Shown here: positions 18,552-26,987 of the stretch, piece after piece
Layout of the letters: each line of letters begins with the position of its first letter
Numbering within the stretch: position 1 is the first letter of the stretch
Source: Bifidobacterium crudilactis
Lineage (GTDB): Bacteria; Actinomycetota; Actinomycetes; Actinomycetales; Bifidobacteriaceae
Reading direction: 5' to 3'
Assembly: GCF_000738005.1 (NCBI RefSeq)
Contig: NZ_JHAL01000002.1
Coordinates: forward strand, 368,633 to 432,632
DNA length: 64,000 nucleotides
Translations under genes and position numbers: made by a program
Notes under the pieces: model-generated
The model's input: the letters and a program-made list of their open reading frames with translations, nothing else
Databases searched by the model: none
What the model was told of the DNA's origin: nothing

Positions 18552-19048
18552 CCCAGGCGCCTGACCGCCAGCGTGCCCGACACCCGGCCCACCAGCACCA
18601 CCTCGCGCACGTTCGGGTATTCGGCCGGGTCGAGGAGCGCCCGCACGGTCCCGTCCTTGCCTGCGTCAGTGTGCCCGGTGATGGGGGCGATGGCGATGTC
18701 CTCGCCGGGAAGGAACCCCTCAGCGCGGACTTCGGCCGGCTGCGGGTCGGGTGCGGCGTGGCGGGGCTTGGACGCCGCCCGCTCGTGGTGGCGGGGTTGG
18801 GGCTGGGCTGGGAATAGGTCGGTGAACGAGGTGCCGTCGGTCTCGTGCACCTCCACCCACACCGGCACCGTCCGCTGCTCGGATGCGGTCTCGATGATCT
18901 CGGGCAGCGAGGAGCGCCGCCACGTCGAATGCGCAGGCGGCGGCAGCACGGTGCCGTCCCGGGTGACGGTGATCGTGCCGTTGCGGTGCACGGTGAGCAC
19001 GACGAGGGGAATCGTGACGGGCGCGGATGATGCAGGCTGGTTCTTCAT
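18548..19048 (-). CDS. Hypothetical protein coupled to the coupling-protein gene
   Basis: A 166-residue protein beginning MKNQPASSAPVTIPLVVLTV. It has a small beta-rich N-terminal part (LTVHRNGTITVTRDGTVLPPP), a Pro-rich linker and a C-terminal beta part ending VVLVGRVSGTLAVRRLG. The start at 19048 is taken because the frame upstream is low-complexity. Its stop overlaps the next start by 4 bp, so the two are translated together. I do not recognise the family. No signal peptide or membrane helix is visible. Confidence 0.6.
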   Translation of the reverse strand: MKNQPASSAPVTIPLVVLTVHRNGTITVTRDGTVLPPPAHSTWRRSSLPEIIETASEQRTVPVWVEVHETDGTSFTDLFPAQPQPRHHERAASKPRHAAPDPQPAEVRAEGFLPGEDIAIAPITGHTDAGKDGTVRALLDPAEYPNVREVVLVGRVSGTLAVRRLG

Positions 19049-19080
19049 GCCCGACAGGTACGCACCCGGCACCCAGGGTT

Positions 19081-20550
19081 TTAGCCCATGCGGCTGGTGG
19101 TGTCGAAGAGTTTCAGTTCGTTGGGGTGCATTTGGTGCTGGACGACGAAGGAGCGGTCCTTGATGCGCCACAGGCCCTGCCCGGTCGAGAGGGTGGGCAG
19201 GAGCTTCTGTTCGGTGCCGGTCAGGCCCAATGTCTGGGCGGTGATGCCGAGCTGGTCGGATTCCTGCCGGTAGATGATGCGCGTCTCCGCGTTCGCCAGC
19301 AGCGAGGTAGCCAGGGCCCGGTTGGCGGAGCCCAGGTCGCCGACGGTGTCCAGGTCGGTGAGCTTGTGGAAGACGAGCATGTTCGCGATCCCGTAATGCC
19401 TGGCGAGGCGCCATTGGGCGTCCATGCGCTGCAATAGCGCTGGGTGGCTCATGAGCCTCCAGGCTTCGTCGTAGATCATCCAGCGTTGCCCGCCGTCCGG
19501 GTCCAGGAGCGCGGCTTCCATCCACGCGGACGCGCAGGTCATGAGCACCGACAGCAGCGCGGTGTTCTCCGCGACCCGCGACAAATCCAGGCTGATCATG
19601 GGCAGGGAGGGGTCGAACGCGATGGTGGAGGGCCCGTCGAACAGTCCGGCGAGGTCGCCGGCGACGAGCCGCCGCAGCGCGTGCGCCACCAGGCGCCCGT
19701 CCTCGGCGAGCCGGCCGTCGTCCCCGTGCGGGTCGGGGGTGAAGAGCCGGTCGACGACCATGGGCAGGATCGGCACCGTATTCTCCCGGACGGTGGCGGT
19801 CAGCGCCGCGTCGAGGGCGGTGTGCTCCAACGGTGTGAGCGGCCTGCCGAGGACGGTCTCGGCCAGGGCGCCGAGCAGGTCGCGGCGCCGGGAGGCGACG
19901 GTGGACGCCCACGCCGCATCCGACAATCCTGCCGGCCGATGGCCTTCGTCCAGGGGGTTGAGGCGGGTGGTGAGGCCGTGGCCGAGGATGATGGCCCGGC
20001 CTCCCACGGCCTGGGCTACCGGGGTGTGCTCGCCTTTGGGATCGCAAGGAATGTAAACCCGCCGCCCGAACGGCAGCGAGCGCGTGTACAGGCTCTTGGC
20101 GAGCGAGGATTTGCCGGAGCCGACGATGCCGGCGACGATGAGGTTCGGCGCGGTGATGACGCCCTGCCTGTACAGCTGCCACGGGTCGTACACGAACGAG
20201 CCGCCCGAGTAAAGATCGGCGCCGACGAACACGCCGTCCGCGCCCAATCCTCCTTCGGCGAGGAACGGGTACTGGCCGGCCAGCACGGCGCTGGTGTCCT
20301 GGTGGCGGGGCAGGCGGAAGCGGCCCGGCGACCGCAATGCGGCGGGTCCGGGCTCGCCGGCCTTGGGCAGGTAGCGGGTGGCGTTGCGTTCGGCCCGCTC
20401 CGCCTCCCTACGCGCGTTCGCGGCGTCCTGCTCGGCGCGGCGCTGCTGGGCTTGCAGGTTCGCGGCGGCTTGTCGGCGCTGCTTGCGCAGTCGCCTCTTC
20501 TCGCGGGCGGGCGAGACGAGGACCGTGGTGTGCAGCTTCTCCTCGCTCAT
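19081..20550 (-). CDS. VirB4/TraC-like conjugation ATPase
   Basis: The energising ATPase of the type IV secretion channel. After a charged coiled-coil N-terminus (residues 15-60, rich in Arg/Gln/Ala/Glu) comes the motor domain. It has GIVGSGKSS (Walker A, 141-149), a downstream IPCDPKGEH, and WMIYDEAW (Walker B, 357-364), then a YGIANMLVFHKLTDL stretch typical of VirB4 C-terminal domains. At 489 residues it lacks the VirB4 N-terminal domain. That domain seems to be supplied by the SCO6880-like protein two genes upstream, a split common in actinobacteria. Confidence 0.88.
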   Translation of the reverse strand: MSEEKLHTTVLVSPAREKRRLRKQRRQAAANLQAQQRRAEQDAANARREAERAERNATRYLPKAGEPGPAALRSPGRFRLPRHQDTSAVLAGQYPFLAEGGLGADGVFVGADLYSGGSFVYDPWQLYRQGVITAPNLIVAGIVGSGKSSLAKSLYTRSLPFGRRVYIPCDPKGEHTPVAQAVGGRAIILGHGLTTRLNPLDEGHRPAGLSDAAWASTVASRRRDLLGALAETVLGRPLTPLEHTALDAALTATVRENTVPILPMVVDRLFTPDPHGDDGRLAEDGRLVAHALRRLVAGDLAGLFDGPSTIAFDPSLPMISLDLSRVAENTALLSVLMTCASAWMEAALLDPDGGQRWMIYDEAWRLMSHPALLQRMDAQWRLARHYGIANMLVFHKLTDLDTVGDLGSANRALATSLLANAETRIIYRQESDQLGITAQTLGLTGTEQKLLPTLSTGQGLWRIKDRSFVVQHQMHPNELKLFDTTSRMG

Positions 20551-21335
20551 AATCCCAGCCCCCGAGGAGTGTCGGACGCCGGCCGGCGCGGCGGCTCGTA
20601 TGGCGCGACGGTTCGTGTCCTCCGGCGATGGGTCGGCGGTTCCGGTTCCGGCTGGGGTTCGGGCGGCGATGCCGACTCCTCGGCCGCATCAATAGCGGGG
20701 TGGCGGTGGAGGGCGACGTGGCCCATGAACGGGTTATAGGCCAGCGTGTACGGGCCGGATTCGGCGGTCCTGTCGAGCACCCCGGACGGAATCGCATCAT
20801 GCACATCCCGGTTGGCGATGGCGGCGCTGTCGGTCTCAGCCCCATAATCCCAGCGGGCCAGGTGCTCCACCGCGGCGTCGACACCATCAGTCTGGATGAT
20901 GTCGAGCGCCTGGTCGGCCTCTTCGCCTTGCAGGAAAACGACAGTGACCCACCGCCGATCCAGCGCCACGGTGGTGTCTGGTGCGGGCTCGCGGTGCCAC
21001 GCGATGCGGCCGGCGGCGCTGAACCCGTCGGCCAGCCGGTCGTAGGACTGGTCCAAGAGCCGTGCGGCCCGGCGTAGCTGGTCGGCGGCGTCCAGCGCGT
21101 ACCGGACGCCGGTCTCGTGGTCCCCGGCGTCGTCGAACGCGAACGGTGCCTTGGTTTCGTGGTTGGCGGCGACCTGCTCGATGATCTGGTGCAGGTGGCG
21201 GATGCTGGCGGACAGGTCGCCCAGCACCCGGTACATGTCCGCCGGACGAGCGAACACACGGCTGGCGTGGGCCAGGCCGCGCAGGGCCTCGGACGCCTCC
21301 GCGGCATCAGTGGCGGGGTCGTGGAACGTGGGCAT
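20547..21335 (-). CDS. Hypothetical protein of the transfer operon
   Basis: A 262-residue protein starting MPTFHDPATDAAEASEALRG, with GAGGAGG at the right distance. Residues 1-110 look all-helical, with HLHQIIEQVAANHETKAPF and ALDAADQLRRAARLLDQSYDRLADGFSAAGRIAW (split here over two helices). A mixed middle domain and a Pro/Glu-rich tail follow. Its stop overlaps the VirB4-like start by 4 bp. No family is recognised. The helical bundle and the position suggest a soluble partner of the secretion ATPase, which is only inference. Confidence 0.65.
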   Translation of the reverse strand: MPTFHDPATDAAEASEALRGLAHASRVFARPADMYRVLGDLSASIRHLHQIIEQVAANHETKAPFAFDDAGDHETGVRYALDAADQLRRAARLLDQSYDRLADGFSAAGRIAWHREPAPDTTVALDRRWVTVVFLQGEEADQALDIIQTDGVDAAVEHLARWDYGAETDSAAIANRDVHDAIPSGVLDRTAESGPYTLAYNPFMGHVALHRHPAIDAAEESASPPEPQPEPEPPTHRRRTRTVAPYEPPRRPASDTPRGLGL

Positions 21336-21371
21336 GATGAGCCTCCTCAAATTTTATTGGGCCTGGTCGTG

Positions 21372-22835
21372 TTAGATGGTTCGGGCGAGTGGGAGTGCTG
21401 CGGCGGTGAACGCCTGGGCCTGCTGGCCGACCAGACGCCGCGTCTCGCAGCTGGCTTGGATGGCGGCCTGCTCGATGGCCGCGACCGCCGCCTCCAATTC
21501 GGGCTCGGTGGGGGCGCTGATGGAGATGAGGCCGGTGTAGCGCAGGACGCCGTGGCCGGCGGTGAGTTCGGATTCCTGTTGGAGCACGTCGTGGTATTCG
21601 GCCGTCTGGGCGGCGTCCTCGATCTGGCCGATCCGGGCGCGCTGGGTGGCGTCGGAGATGTATTCGACCTTCTTCTTCCTGATGTCCCTGGCCGCGATGT
21701 CCGAGCGCAACGGCGTGTACAGCAGGCTCAGGGAGCGCTGGATGCCGCTCGACAAGACGAGCGGGGCGAGGCAGCCGGGAAAGACCAAGGAGCGCGGCCA
21801 TTCACTGATCCACAGGACGGTGTGGTGGGCGGAGTCGGTGCGCAGGCCGCTCCAGGTTTCGGTGACGGCGACCGGGCCCGCCGTGGCCAGCTGTCGGCCG
21901 ATGGACCCGTGGCGTTCCAGGGCGGCGGCGATGGCGGGGTCGTAGGCGGAGCGCAGGATCACCGCCACATCCCCGGCCGCAAGCCAGCCCGACGGGTTCA
22001 AATCCGCCGAGCGCAAAGCGGTGGTCAGCGTCCCCATCTCCTGGCGCAGCACGTTGGCGGCGCCTTTGATGCCGCCGCCGGCGGTCCTGATCTGCCGCGC
22101 CGCCGCCCGCATGTTCAGGGCGAGGCTGATCGTCGTGGCGTGGCGTTCCCCGGCCGGCCCGGCCCGTTCGATCAGCTCCGCGTAGGTGGTGGAGGCCCAG
22201 GAATCATCGTGGGTGCCGTGCTGGGCCCACCATTCGGCCAGCCCGGTCCCCGAGTCGGGCAAAGTCCGCTCCAGCACCTGCACGGTGGCGATGCGCCCGG
22301 AGCGGCACGCGGTCGCGAGCACCCGGCCCCAAGTGGTGACGCGGCGTTCCTGCTCGCCGGGGTCCAGCAGGATGAACGCGGGATGCGACACCTCCACGAT
22401 GGCCGTCAGCGTGGCCCCGTGGGGGTCGTGGATCATGCACGCCCCGCTCGCGGGGTCGGTGTACTCGCGCAGGCGGGCCATGTCGCCGGGCAGGGCCAAG
22501 GTGCCCTCGGGGCGCGGCTGCACGATTCGGCGGCGGTAGAGGAGCTGCCCGCCGCTGGTCTTCCACAGCCACCAGAACCCGACCGGCAGCCACTCCACCA
22601 GCGGCCGGCCGGCGACGGGTATCCAGGTCAGGGCGACGCAGGTCGCCCAGATGGGCGCGGTGTAGGCCAGCATCATGCCCCCTCCCGCGTACACGGCGGT
22701 CACGATCGTCGCCACCGCCACAGCCAGGACCGTCAGCTGGGATGCCGAGAGGCCCAGGAGGATGCCTCTGCGGGTCAGGCGGGAGAACTTCACCGGCACC
22801 AGCTCGGTGGACGGCGTGCTGTCGCTGCTGCTCAT
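21372..22835 (-). CDS. SCO6880-like membrane protein (VirB3/PrgI plus VirB4 N-terminal domain)
   Basis: A 487-residue protein with two membrane helices near the N-terminus (about residues 35-51 and 55-72). A large soluble domain follows, with WWAQHGTHDDSWASTTYAELI, TISLALNMRAAARQI and a C-terminal RKKKVEYISDATQRARIGQ stretch. This layout matches the SCO6880 family, which combines a VirB3/PrgI-like membrane part with the VirB4 N-terminal region. It would work with the VirB4-like ATPase downstream. AAGGAG precedes the ATG and overlaps the last codons of the TrbL-like gene. Confidence 0.78.
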   Translation of the reverse strand: MSSSDSTPSTELVPVKFSRLTRRGILLGLSASQLTVLAVAVATIVTAVYAGGGMMLAYTAPIWATCVALTWIPVAGRPLVEWLPVGFWWLWKTSGGQLLYRRRIVQPRPEGTLALPGDMARLREYTDPASGACMIHDPHGATLTAIVEVSHPAFILLDPGEQERRVTTWGRVLATACRSGRIATVQVLERTLPDSGTGLAEWWAQHGTHDDSWASTTYAELIERAGPAGERHATTISLALNMRAAARQIRTAGGGIKGAANVLRQEMGTLTTALRSADLNPSGWLAAGDVAVILRSAYDPAIAAALERHGSIGRQLATAGPVAVTETWSGLRTDSAHHTVLWISEWPRSLVFPGCLAPLVLSSGIQRSLSLLYTPLRSDIAARDIRKKKVEYISDATQRARIGQIEDAAQTAEYHDVLQQESELTAGHGVLRYTGLISISAPTEPELEAAVAAIEQAAIQASCETRRLVGQQAQAFTAAALPLARTI

Positions 22836-22838
22836 GGG

Positions 22839-24284
22839 TTACTCCTTCGAGGGCGGGGTGCGTGGGACGGGCGGCGAGGGTGGCGGCGGCTCACTGCCAC
22901 GCGGAGCGCTCGAACCGCCCGATGAAGACGGAGACGGAGATGACGGTGCCGCGGCGGGTGTGCGTGTGGGCGCGTTCGACGGCGGCGACGCAGGTGGTGG
23001 TGTGCTGGCGGTCTGGTTGGCGGCGTCGGCGGTCTGCTCGGCCTGTCCGGCGAGCTTCGTGGCGGCCTTCGGCCCGGCGGTGGCGGCCTCCTTCGCCACG
23101 ATCACCGCGCCGGCCACCGGTGCCGCGACGGCAGCGCCGCCCGCGGCCGCTCCTCCGGAGGATGCTGCACCGCCCGATGCGCCGTCCCCGCCAGAGGCTT
23201 CTGCACCACTGGATGCGGCAGCACCTTGGCCGCCCGACGATGGCGCACTTGGTGCGGAAGCGGCGGGCGACGAACCGCCGCTACCCCCACTTCCGTTGTC
23301 TCCGCTGCCGCTGTTGCTGTCGAGGATTTTCTTCGGTCCGTCGCCCGACCCCGTGGCGGGGATCGGGAGGGGCCGGTTGAGGGCGGTCTTGGCGTCCTGT
23401 TCGGCGCCCATCTGGTTGTACAAATCCACGCCCACGAAGGAGAGGAACCGGTAGACCATGTAGGGGCTGAATCCGGCCAGGGCCATGAGCACGATGCCGG
23501 CCAGCGGGTCCGAGACCGACGCCAGGTCGGTCGAGATGGGCGCGGAGACCTGGGTGACGGCGACCAGGAAGATGACCACCAGCACCAATTTCGACAGAAT
23601 CAATGCGAGGACGAACATCGCCCACTTGCCGATCCAGCCTTTGGCGGCGTCCCATGAGGAGCCGGAGAACGCCAATGGGGCGAGCACGATCGCCACCAGC
23701 AAGAGCGCCTTGCGGATCAGGAGGGAGAGCCAGACGATGGCGGCCGAGGCGATGGCCAGCCCGGCCAGGAAGATGATCAATATGGCGCCGACGCCGGGCG
23801 AGGCCATGGTCAGCCCGCCCAAGCCGGCCACGAGCGCGGCGATCTTGTCACCCATGGACTGGGTGGTTTCGCCGGCGGCCTGGATGATGCCGGTGGAGAG
23901 CTGGTCGGTGATCTGCAACGCCAAGCCCACCAGCGTGATAACCAGGAACGAGCCGAGCACGCTGCGCGCCAGACCCAAACCGGCGCGACTTAGGGCGCCG
24001 GGGTCGCGGCGGATCAGCCCGGTGATGAGCTGGAGCAGGAAGAACAGGAGCATGAGGGTGGCGCCGATGCCGAAGATCAGGTTGTACACCTTCACGTACT
24101 CCGGACGCGCCACATCCACCAATGTCGTGGTGTCGAAGACCGACCAGACGGCTTGGAACAGCCAGCTCGCGGCCTCGCCCATCGCGGCGGCGAGCCACTC
24201 GAACGGGGCCGAGACCAACGTGGCTGCTGCTTCTCCGGCGACCTGGCAGACGTTGGAGATGACGGGGACATCGCACACGCCCAT
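22839..24284 (-). CDS. TrbL/VirB6-like polytopic membrane protein
   Basis: A channel protein of the conjugation system, 481 residues. The N-terminal 310 residues hold at least six hydrophobic segments (IGATLMLLFFLLQLITG, VLGSFLVITLVGLAL, AILIIFLAGLAIASAAIVWL, LLVAIVLAPLAF, MFVLALILSKLVLVVIFLVAV, IVLMALAGFSPYMVYRFLSF). The C-terminal 160 residues are a disordered Gly/Ser/Ala/Pro tail. This combination is usual for actinobacterial TrbL proteins. GAGGAGA lies 6 bp before the ATG. The two small membrane proteins upstream are its likely partners. Confidence 0.8.
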   Translation of the reverse strand: MGVCDVPVISNVCQVAGEAAATLVSAPFEWLAAAMGEAASWLFQAVWSVFDTTTLVDVARPEYVKVYNLIFGIGATLMLLFFLLQLITGLIRRDPGALSRAGLGLARSVLGSFLVITLVGLALQITDQLSTGIIQAAGETTQSMGDKIAALVAGLGGLTMASPGVGAILIIFLAGLAIASAAIVWLSLLIRKALLLVAIVLAPLAFSGSSWDAAKGWIGKWAMFVLALILSKLVLVVIFLVAVTQVSAPISTDLASVSDPLAGIVLMALAGFSPYMVYRFLSFVGVDLYNQMGAEQDAKTALNRPLPIPATGSGDGPKKILDSNSGSGDNGSGGSGGSSPAASAPSAPSSGGQGAAASSGAEASGGDGASGGAASSGGAAAGGAAVAAPVAGAVIVAKEAATAGPKAATKLAGQAEQTADAANQTASTPPPASPPSNAPTRTPAAAPSSPSPSSSGGSSAPRGSEPPPPSPPVPRTPPSKE

Positions 24285-24315
24285 CAGTGATCTCCTCTCG
24301 CATTGACGTGCTGGC

Positions 24316-24639
24316 TCATACGGCTTGGCCGACGTTCCAGAAGAAGTTGATGAGCGTGACCGCGGCCCCGCAGATCACCGCCGCGCCACAGGAGACGAGC
24401 ACGCCGACCTTGCCCCTGGAGGCCAGGTGCGGGTTGGAGCTGTTGGCGCCGAAGCCCCACACGATCGCCGAGATGATCAGGGCGAGCACGGACAGGATGA
24501 GGCCGACGGTCATGACCGCGCCCACGATCGTGCGCAGCTGGGCGATGCCGGGCAGGCCGTCCGTGTTCGGGGTGATGTTGATGTCCAACGCCACGATGCC
24601 CAGCGCGCGGGCAACAGAAGCAGTGATGAGGTCGTTCAT
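24316..24639 (-). CDS. Small two-helix membrane protein (DUF6112-like), copy 1
   Basis: A 107-residue protein starting MNDLITASVARALGI. It has two hydrophobic segments (IVGAVMTVGLILSVLALIIS and VGVLVSCGAAVICGAAVTLI) joined by VWGFGANSSNPHLASRGK. The arrangement resembles small VirB2-like pilin or channel subunits of actinobacterial systems. The start at 24639 has GGAG in front, while upstream in frame there is only leader DNA. It is clearly paralogous to the gene at 24796. Pilin function is inference. Confidence 0.72.
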   Translation of the reverse strand: MNDLITASVARALGIVALDINITPNTDGLPGIAQLRTIVGAVMTVGLILSVLALIISAIVWGFGANSSNPHLASRGKVGVLVSCGAAVICGAAVTLINFFWNVGQAV

Positions 24640-24727
24640 GACGGGCTCCAATCCAAGTCGGGCCGCCCACGGGAATGCGGGCGGCGTTATGTCCCCAGAC
24701 AGGTGCACGACCACGTCCCGAACATGA

Positions 24728-24759
24728 GAAAAGCCCGCCCTGCAAGTCGGAGGACGGGC
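24728..24759 (-). terminator. Terminator after the second small membrane protein gene
   Basis: On the minus strand GCCCGTCCT (24751-24759) pairs with AGGGCGGGC (24733-24741), followed by TTTTCTC. It lies 36 bp past the stop at 24796 and would weaken transcription into the rest of the transfer operon, setting a ratio between the two paralogues. Confidence 0.75.
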
Positions 24760-24795
24760 AGCAAGAAAGAGCTGAGAAGAGAGAGGAGACGGTGG

Positions 24796-25062
24796 TCAGA
24801 GCTGCTGGCCGACGCCTATCAGCCAGTTCATCAGCGCCACGCCGCCGCCGGCCATGACCGCCACGCCGAGTGCGACGAGCACGCCGGTGCGCCCGCGCGA
24901 GGCGAGCTGGTAGTTGCCGTTCGAGGCGCCGAACGCCCACACGACACCGGAGACGATGAGCGCGGCGACGGCCGCGACCAGGGTGATGGTCAGCAGCGCG
25001 CCCACCACGCCTTGCAGGCTGTCGATGCCGGTCAGGCCGCTGAAATCAGGAAAGACATTCAT
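24796..25062 (-). CDS. Small two-helix membrane protein (DUF6112-like), copy 2
   Basis: An 88-residue protein (MNVFPDFSGLTGIDSLQG) with two membrane segments around VVWAFGASNGNYQLASRGRTGVL. The loop matches that of the neighbouring copy (VWGFGANSSNPHLASRGKVGVL), so the two arose by duplication. The start at 25062 is chosen because the similarity begins there. A terminator follows directly. It is probably a pilin-like or channel subunit of the conjugation machine. Confidence 0.72.
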   Translation of the reverse strand: MNVFPDFSGLTGIDSLQGVVGALLTITLVAAVAALIVSGVVWAFGASNGNYQLASRGRTGVLVALGVAVMAGGGVALMNWLIGVGQQL

Positions 25063-25160
25063 GCGGTACAGGTGCGCGGCCCGAGACCAGCGTCCGCCGA
25101 TGTATCGCGGCAGGCCTTGCATCTAGTTCAGGAATCATTCATCAGATGTAACTTCGAACC

Positions 25161-25243
25161 CTATTCCTTCACGGTAATGTGGTGGCCGTAGTGGCCGCCG
25201 GTGACATCGGCGGGGTCGTGCATGCCGCCCCCGTTGTACGGTC
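25161..25243 (-). pseudogene. Decayed copy of the 3' end of the cell-wall hydrolase gene
   Basis: The minus strand encodes RPYNGGGMHDPADVTGGHY and then GHHITVKE before a TAG stop. This matches the last residues of the hydrolase ending at 26988 (RPYNGGGMHDPADVTGGHWDHLHITVKDN, compare in halves). About 46 bp are nearly identical (two mismatches), and the metal-binding HWDHLH part is damaged. No other gene is seen in 25063-25330. Confidence 0.8.
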
Positions 25244-25330
25244 GCCGACGTCCTACCCGGACGGACACCGGGGGTACAGCGAATCTCACGGCGGTCGTAG
25301 GTGACGATGAAGATGTTTCGACTACGAGTG

Positions 25331-26401
25331 CTACTGAATCCGCTCGGCAAAGCTCAGCATGGTGTGCGCAAACTGCCTGGGGTGTTCAAAGTGAACATCA
25401 TGGGAACTACGCACACGAATGGTCTCGTTCGCGGGAAGTAACGAATCGACCCTGTCGCAGTCCTGTTCACTGAGCGCGGCCAGCAGGACTCCGTCCTTGT
25501 TGAAGCGGGTCGTGGCCTTGATGAAGACCGTGGGGCACTGGATGTCCCGCAAGGTCTGGGTCTGGTCGAAATCTGAGAACCACGAGAAGTCGGCGAAGGT
25601 TTTTGAGAATCGAAGGTCGCAGGGGTGGCTAAGGGACTCCCAGATCCGGTTGATAGACACTCCCACCCATCTGATGAGCGGAAGTCGCTGAGGCGAAGCA
25701 TGACGCTGCGAGATGACGCTACGAGTAAAGCTGCCCCAGAGCTTCCTACCAAACATGCGACGCCAGTAGCTGCGTGGCATGTAGAAGCACACCCAGTCAG
25801 GCTCGGTGTCTTGAGCGAGGAAGGCATCAACGAAATCGAAGCCATCGATGTACGCATACGTCTTGGGTGCGCGGTCTGGTTCTGTGCTGAAGAAGGGGGC
25901 GTCTTCGATGACTAGGCCCCTCACAATGTCCGGGTAAAGCGCGGCAAGCCGCGCGACCAGAAGCCCACCGGATGAATGCCCTGATGCGGCGAATGGTTCG
26001 CCGTTGAAAACAAGCTGGCCGAAGGCCGCGAGGTCGTCAACCATCTTGTTCGCGGTGTAATCCTCGGGGTTCCAGGTTGACTTCCCATGACCGTGGCAGT
26101 CCACGGCCACGACGTGGTAACTCGACGTGAGTTTGGTCAAGACCGGGCCATAGTCCTGCCAGGTCATGCCCTGCCCGTGCACCAAGAGCAGGGGAATCCC
26201 ATGCGCGGAGCCCTCCGCATAGTTGATGAGCATCCCTGGGCGAAGTTCGACGTGCTTCTCAACGAACCCTGCCTTGGTCGCAGCATCGACTGGGCCCCAG
26301 AAGTAGTTCTTGGTCTTCGCAATGTTCACGAGCACCCGGGCGCCTTGCGAGAGGACGATGCCCGCTATGGCGTTGACAAGGATGATCTGGATAACACTCA
26401 T
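25331..26401 (-). CDS. Alpha/beta hydrolase, membrane-anchored
   Basis: A 356-residue alpha/beta-fold hydrolase. An N-terminal helix (MSVIQIILVNAIAGIVLSQG) probably anchors it. The fold starts at GIPLLLVHGQGMTW (oxyanion region), followed by AVDCHGHGKSTW, the nucleophile elbow SGHSSGGLL, and a C-terminal HDVHFEHP with the likely catalytic His. The substrate is unknown; esterases, epoxide hydrolases and lactonases share this layout. The start at 26401 (or ATG at 26413) lies against a 44 bp palindrome, and the AbrB-type gene is divergent. It sits between the decayed hydrolase copy and a recombinase relic, so it is cargo brought into the transfer operon. Confidence 0.82.
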   Translation of the reverse strand: MSVIQIILVNAIAGIVLSQGARVLVNIAKTKNYFWGPVDAATKAGFVEKHVELRPGMLINYAEGSAHGIPLLLVHGQGMTWQDYGPVLTKLTSSYHVVAVDCHGHGKSTWNPEDYTANKMVDDLAAFGQLVFNGEPFAASGHSSGGLLVARLAALYPDIVRGLVIEDAPFFSTEPDRAPKTYAYIDGFDFVDAFLAQDTEPDWVCFYMPRSYWRRMFGRKLWGSFTRSVISQRHASPQRLPLIRWVGVSINRIWESLSHPCDLRFSKTFADFSWFSDFDQTQTLRDIQCPTVFIKATTRFNKDGVLLAALSEQDCDRVDSLLPANETIRVRSSHDVHFEHPRQFAHTMLSFAERIQ

Positions 26402-26406
26402 GGTAC

Positions 26407-26450
26407 GAATCATACTACTAGTGCGTTGAAACGCACTAGTAGTATGATTC
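26407..26450. promoter_or_regulatory. 44 bp perfect palindrome, operator candidate
   Basis: Arms 26407-26427 and 26430-26450 are perfect reverse complements (21 bp) around a 2 bp spacer. Each arm contains ACTAGT and a TATGAT that could act as -10 box. It lies between the divergent hydrolase and AbrB-type genes and touches the hydrolase start. Such size and symmetry suggest a strong operator for a dimeric regulator. Confidence 0.8.
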
Positions 26451-26491
26451 AAGTATGCTGGCTGTGATGGCTTCGACTGTATGGAGGACGA

Positions 26492-26725
26492 ATGTCGGCT
26501 CGGACTGAAGGAAAATATGCTTGGACTGCACGCATTGGGGACAAAGGCCAACTCGTCATCCCAAAGGAAGCCCGTGAGCTCTTCGACATCAACCCTGGAG
26601 ACACCGTTCTCATCCTGGGCGACATCGAACGTGGGCTTGCGATCGTCAGCAACGAAGAGCTGCTGCACTTCACAAGCGCGGTCTTCGCTGCACAGCTAGA
26701 TACTCAGGATGTGGAACCCGACTGA
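26492..26725 (+). CDS. AbrB/MazE-type swapped-hairpin regulator
   Basis: A 77-residue protein whose residues 8-50 (YAWTARIGDKGQLVIPKEARELFDINPGDTV, in pieces) match the AbrB/SpoVT DNA-binding fold, followed by LILGDIERGLAIVS. The ribosome site GGAGGA is before the ATG. It is divergent from the hydrolase gene across the 44 bp palindrome and is the likely regulator of both. MazE-type antitoxins share the fold, but no toxin gene follows; downstream is only a recombinase relic. Confidence 0.85.
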   Translation: MSARTEGKYAWTARIGDKGQLVIPKEARELFDINPGDTVLILGDIERGLAIVSNEELLHFTSAVFAAQLDTQDVEPD

Positions 26726-26740
26726 TACTCAGCGTCCGCT

Positions 26741-26947
26741 CGGAGAGCCAAACTGCCCGCCGCCCACTTCGCTGGCGCCATCGACCTTCCCATCCCGAAA
26801 CAGCACCAAGACCGCATCCGCGCAGGCCTGGCTGACATCAGCCGGCGTCTCACGGAACACAACGAGCACCGGACCGGAGAGCGAGCGTCCCCGTATGGCG
26901 CCCTGCGGCTACTCACCGACACGCACCACGCATACACCCGATCAGAC
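26741..26947 (+). pseudogene. Relic of a serine recombinase C-terminal region
   Basis: Plus-strand codons from 26741 read RRAKLPAAHFAGAIDLPIPK, QHQDRIRAGLADISRRLTEH and LLTDTHHAYTRSD. This is the coiled-coil part seen in large serine recombinases (compare AHYADAVPLDMLKREQSRIG in the element integrase). There is no start codon, N-terminal domain or normal end. It shares the segment with the AbrB/hydrolase unit and is a trace of the event that brought it in. Confidence 0.6.
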
Positions 26948-26987
26948 GCCCTCGGCTGCCGCTATTCGGTGGCTTTGAATAATTGCG

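Noticed and set aside
26492..26987. MazEF-type toxin-antitoxin pair with the AbrB protein as antitoxin
   Set aside because: No toxin gene is adjacent; the downstream frame is a recombinase relic.
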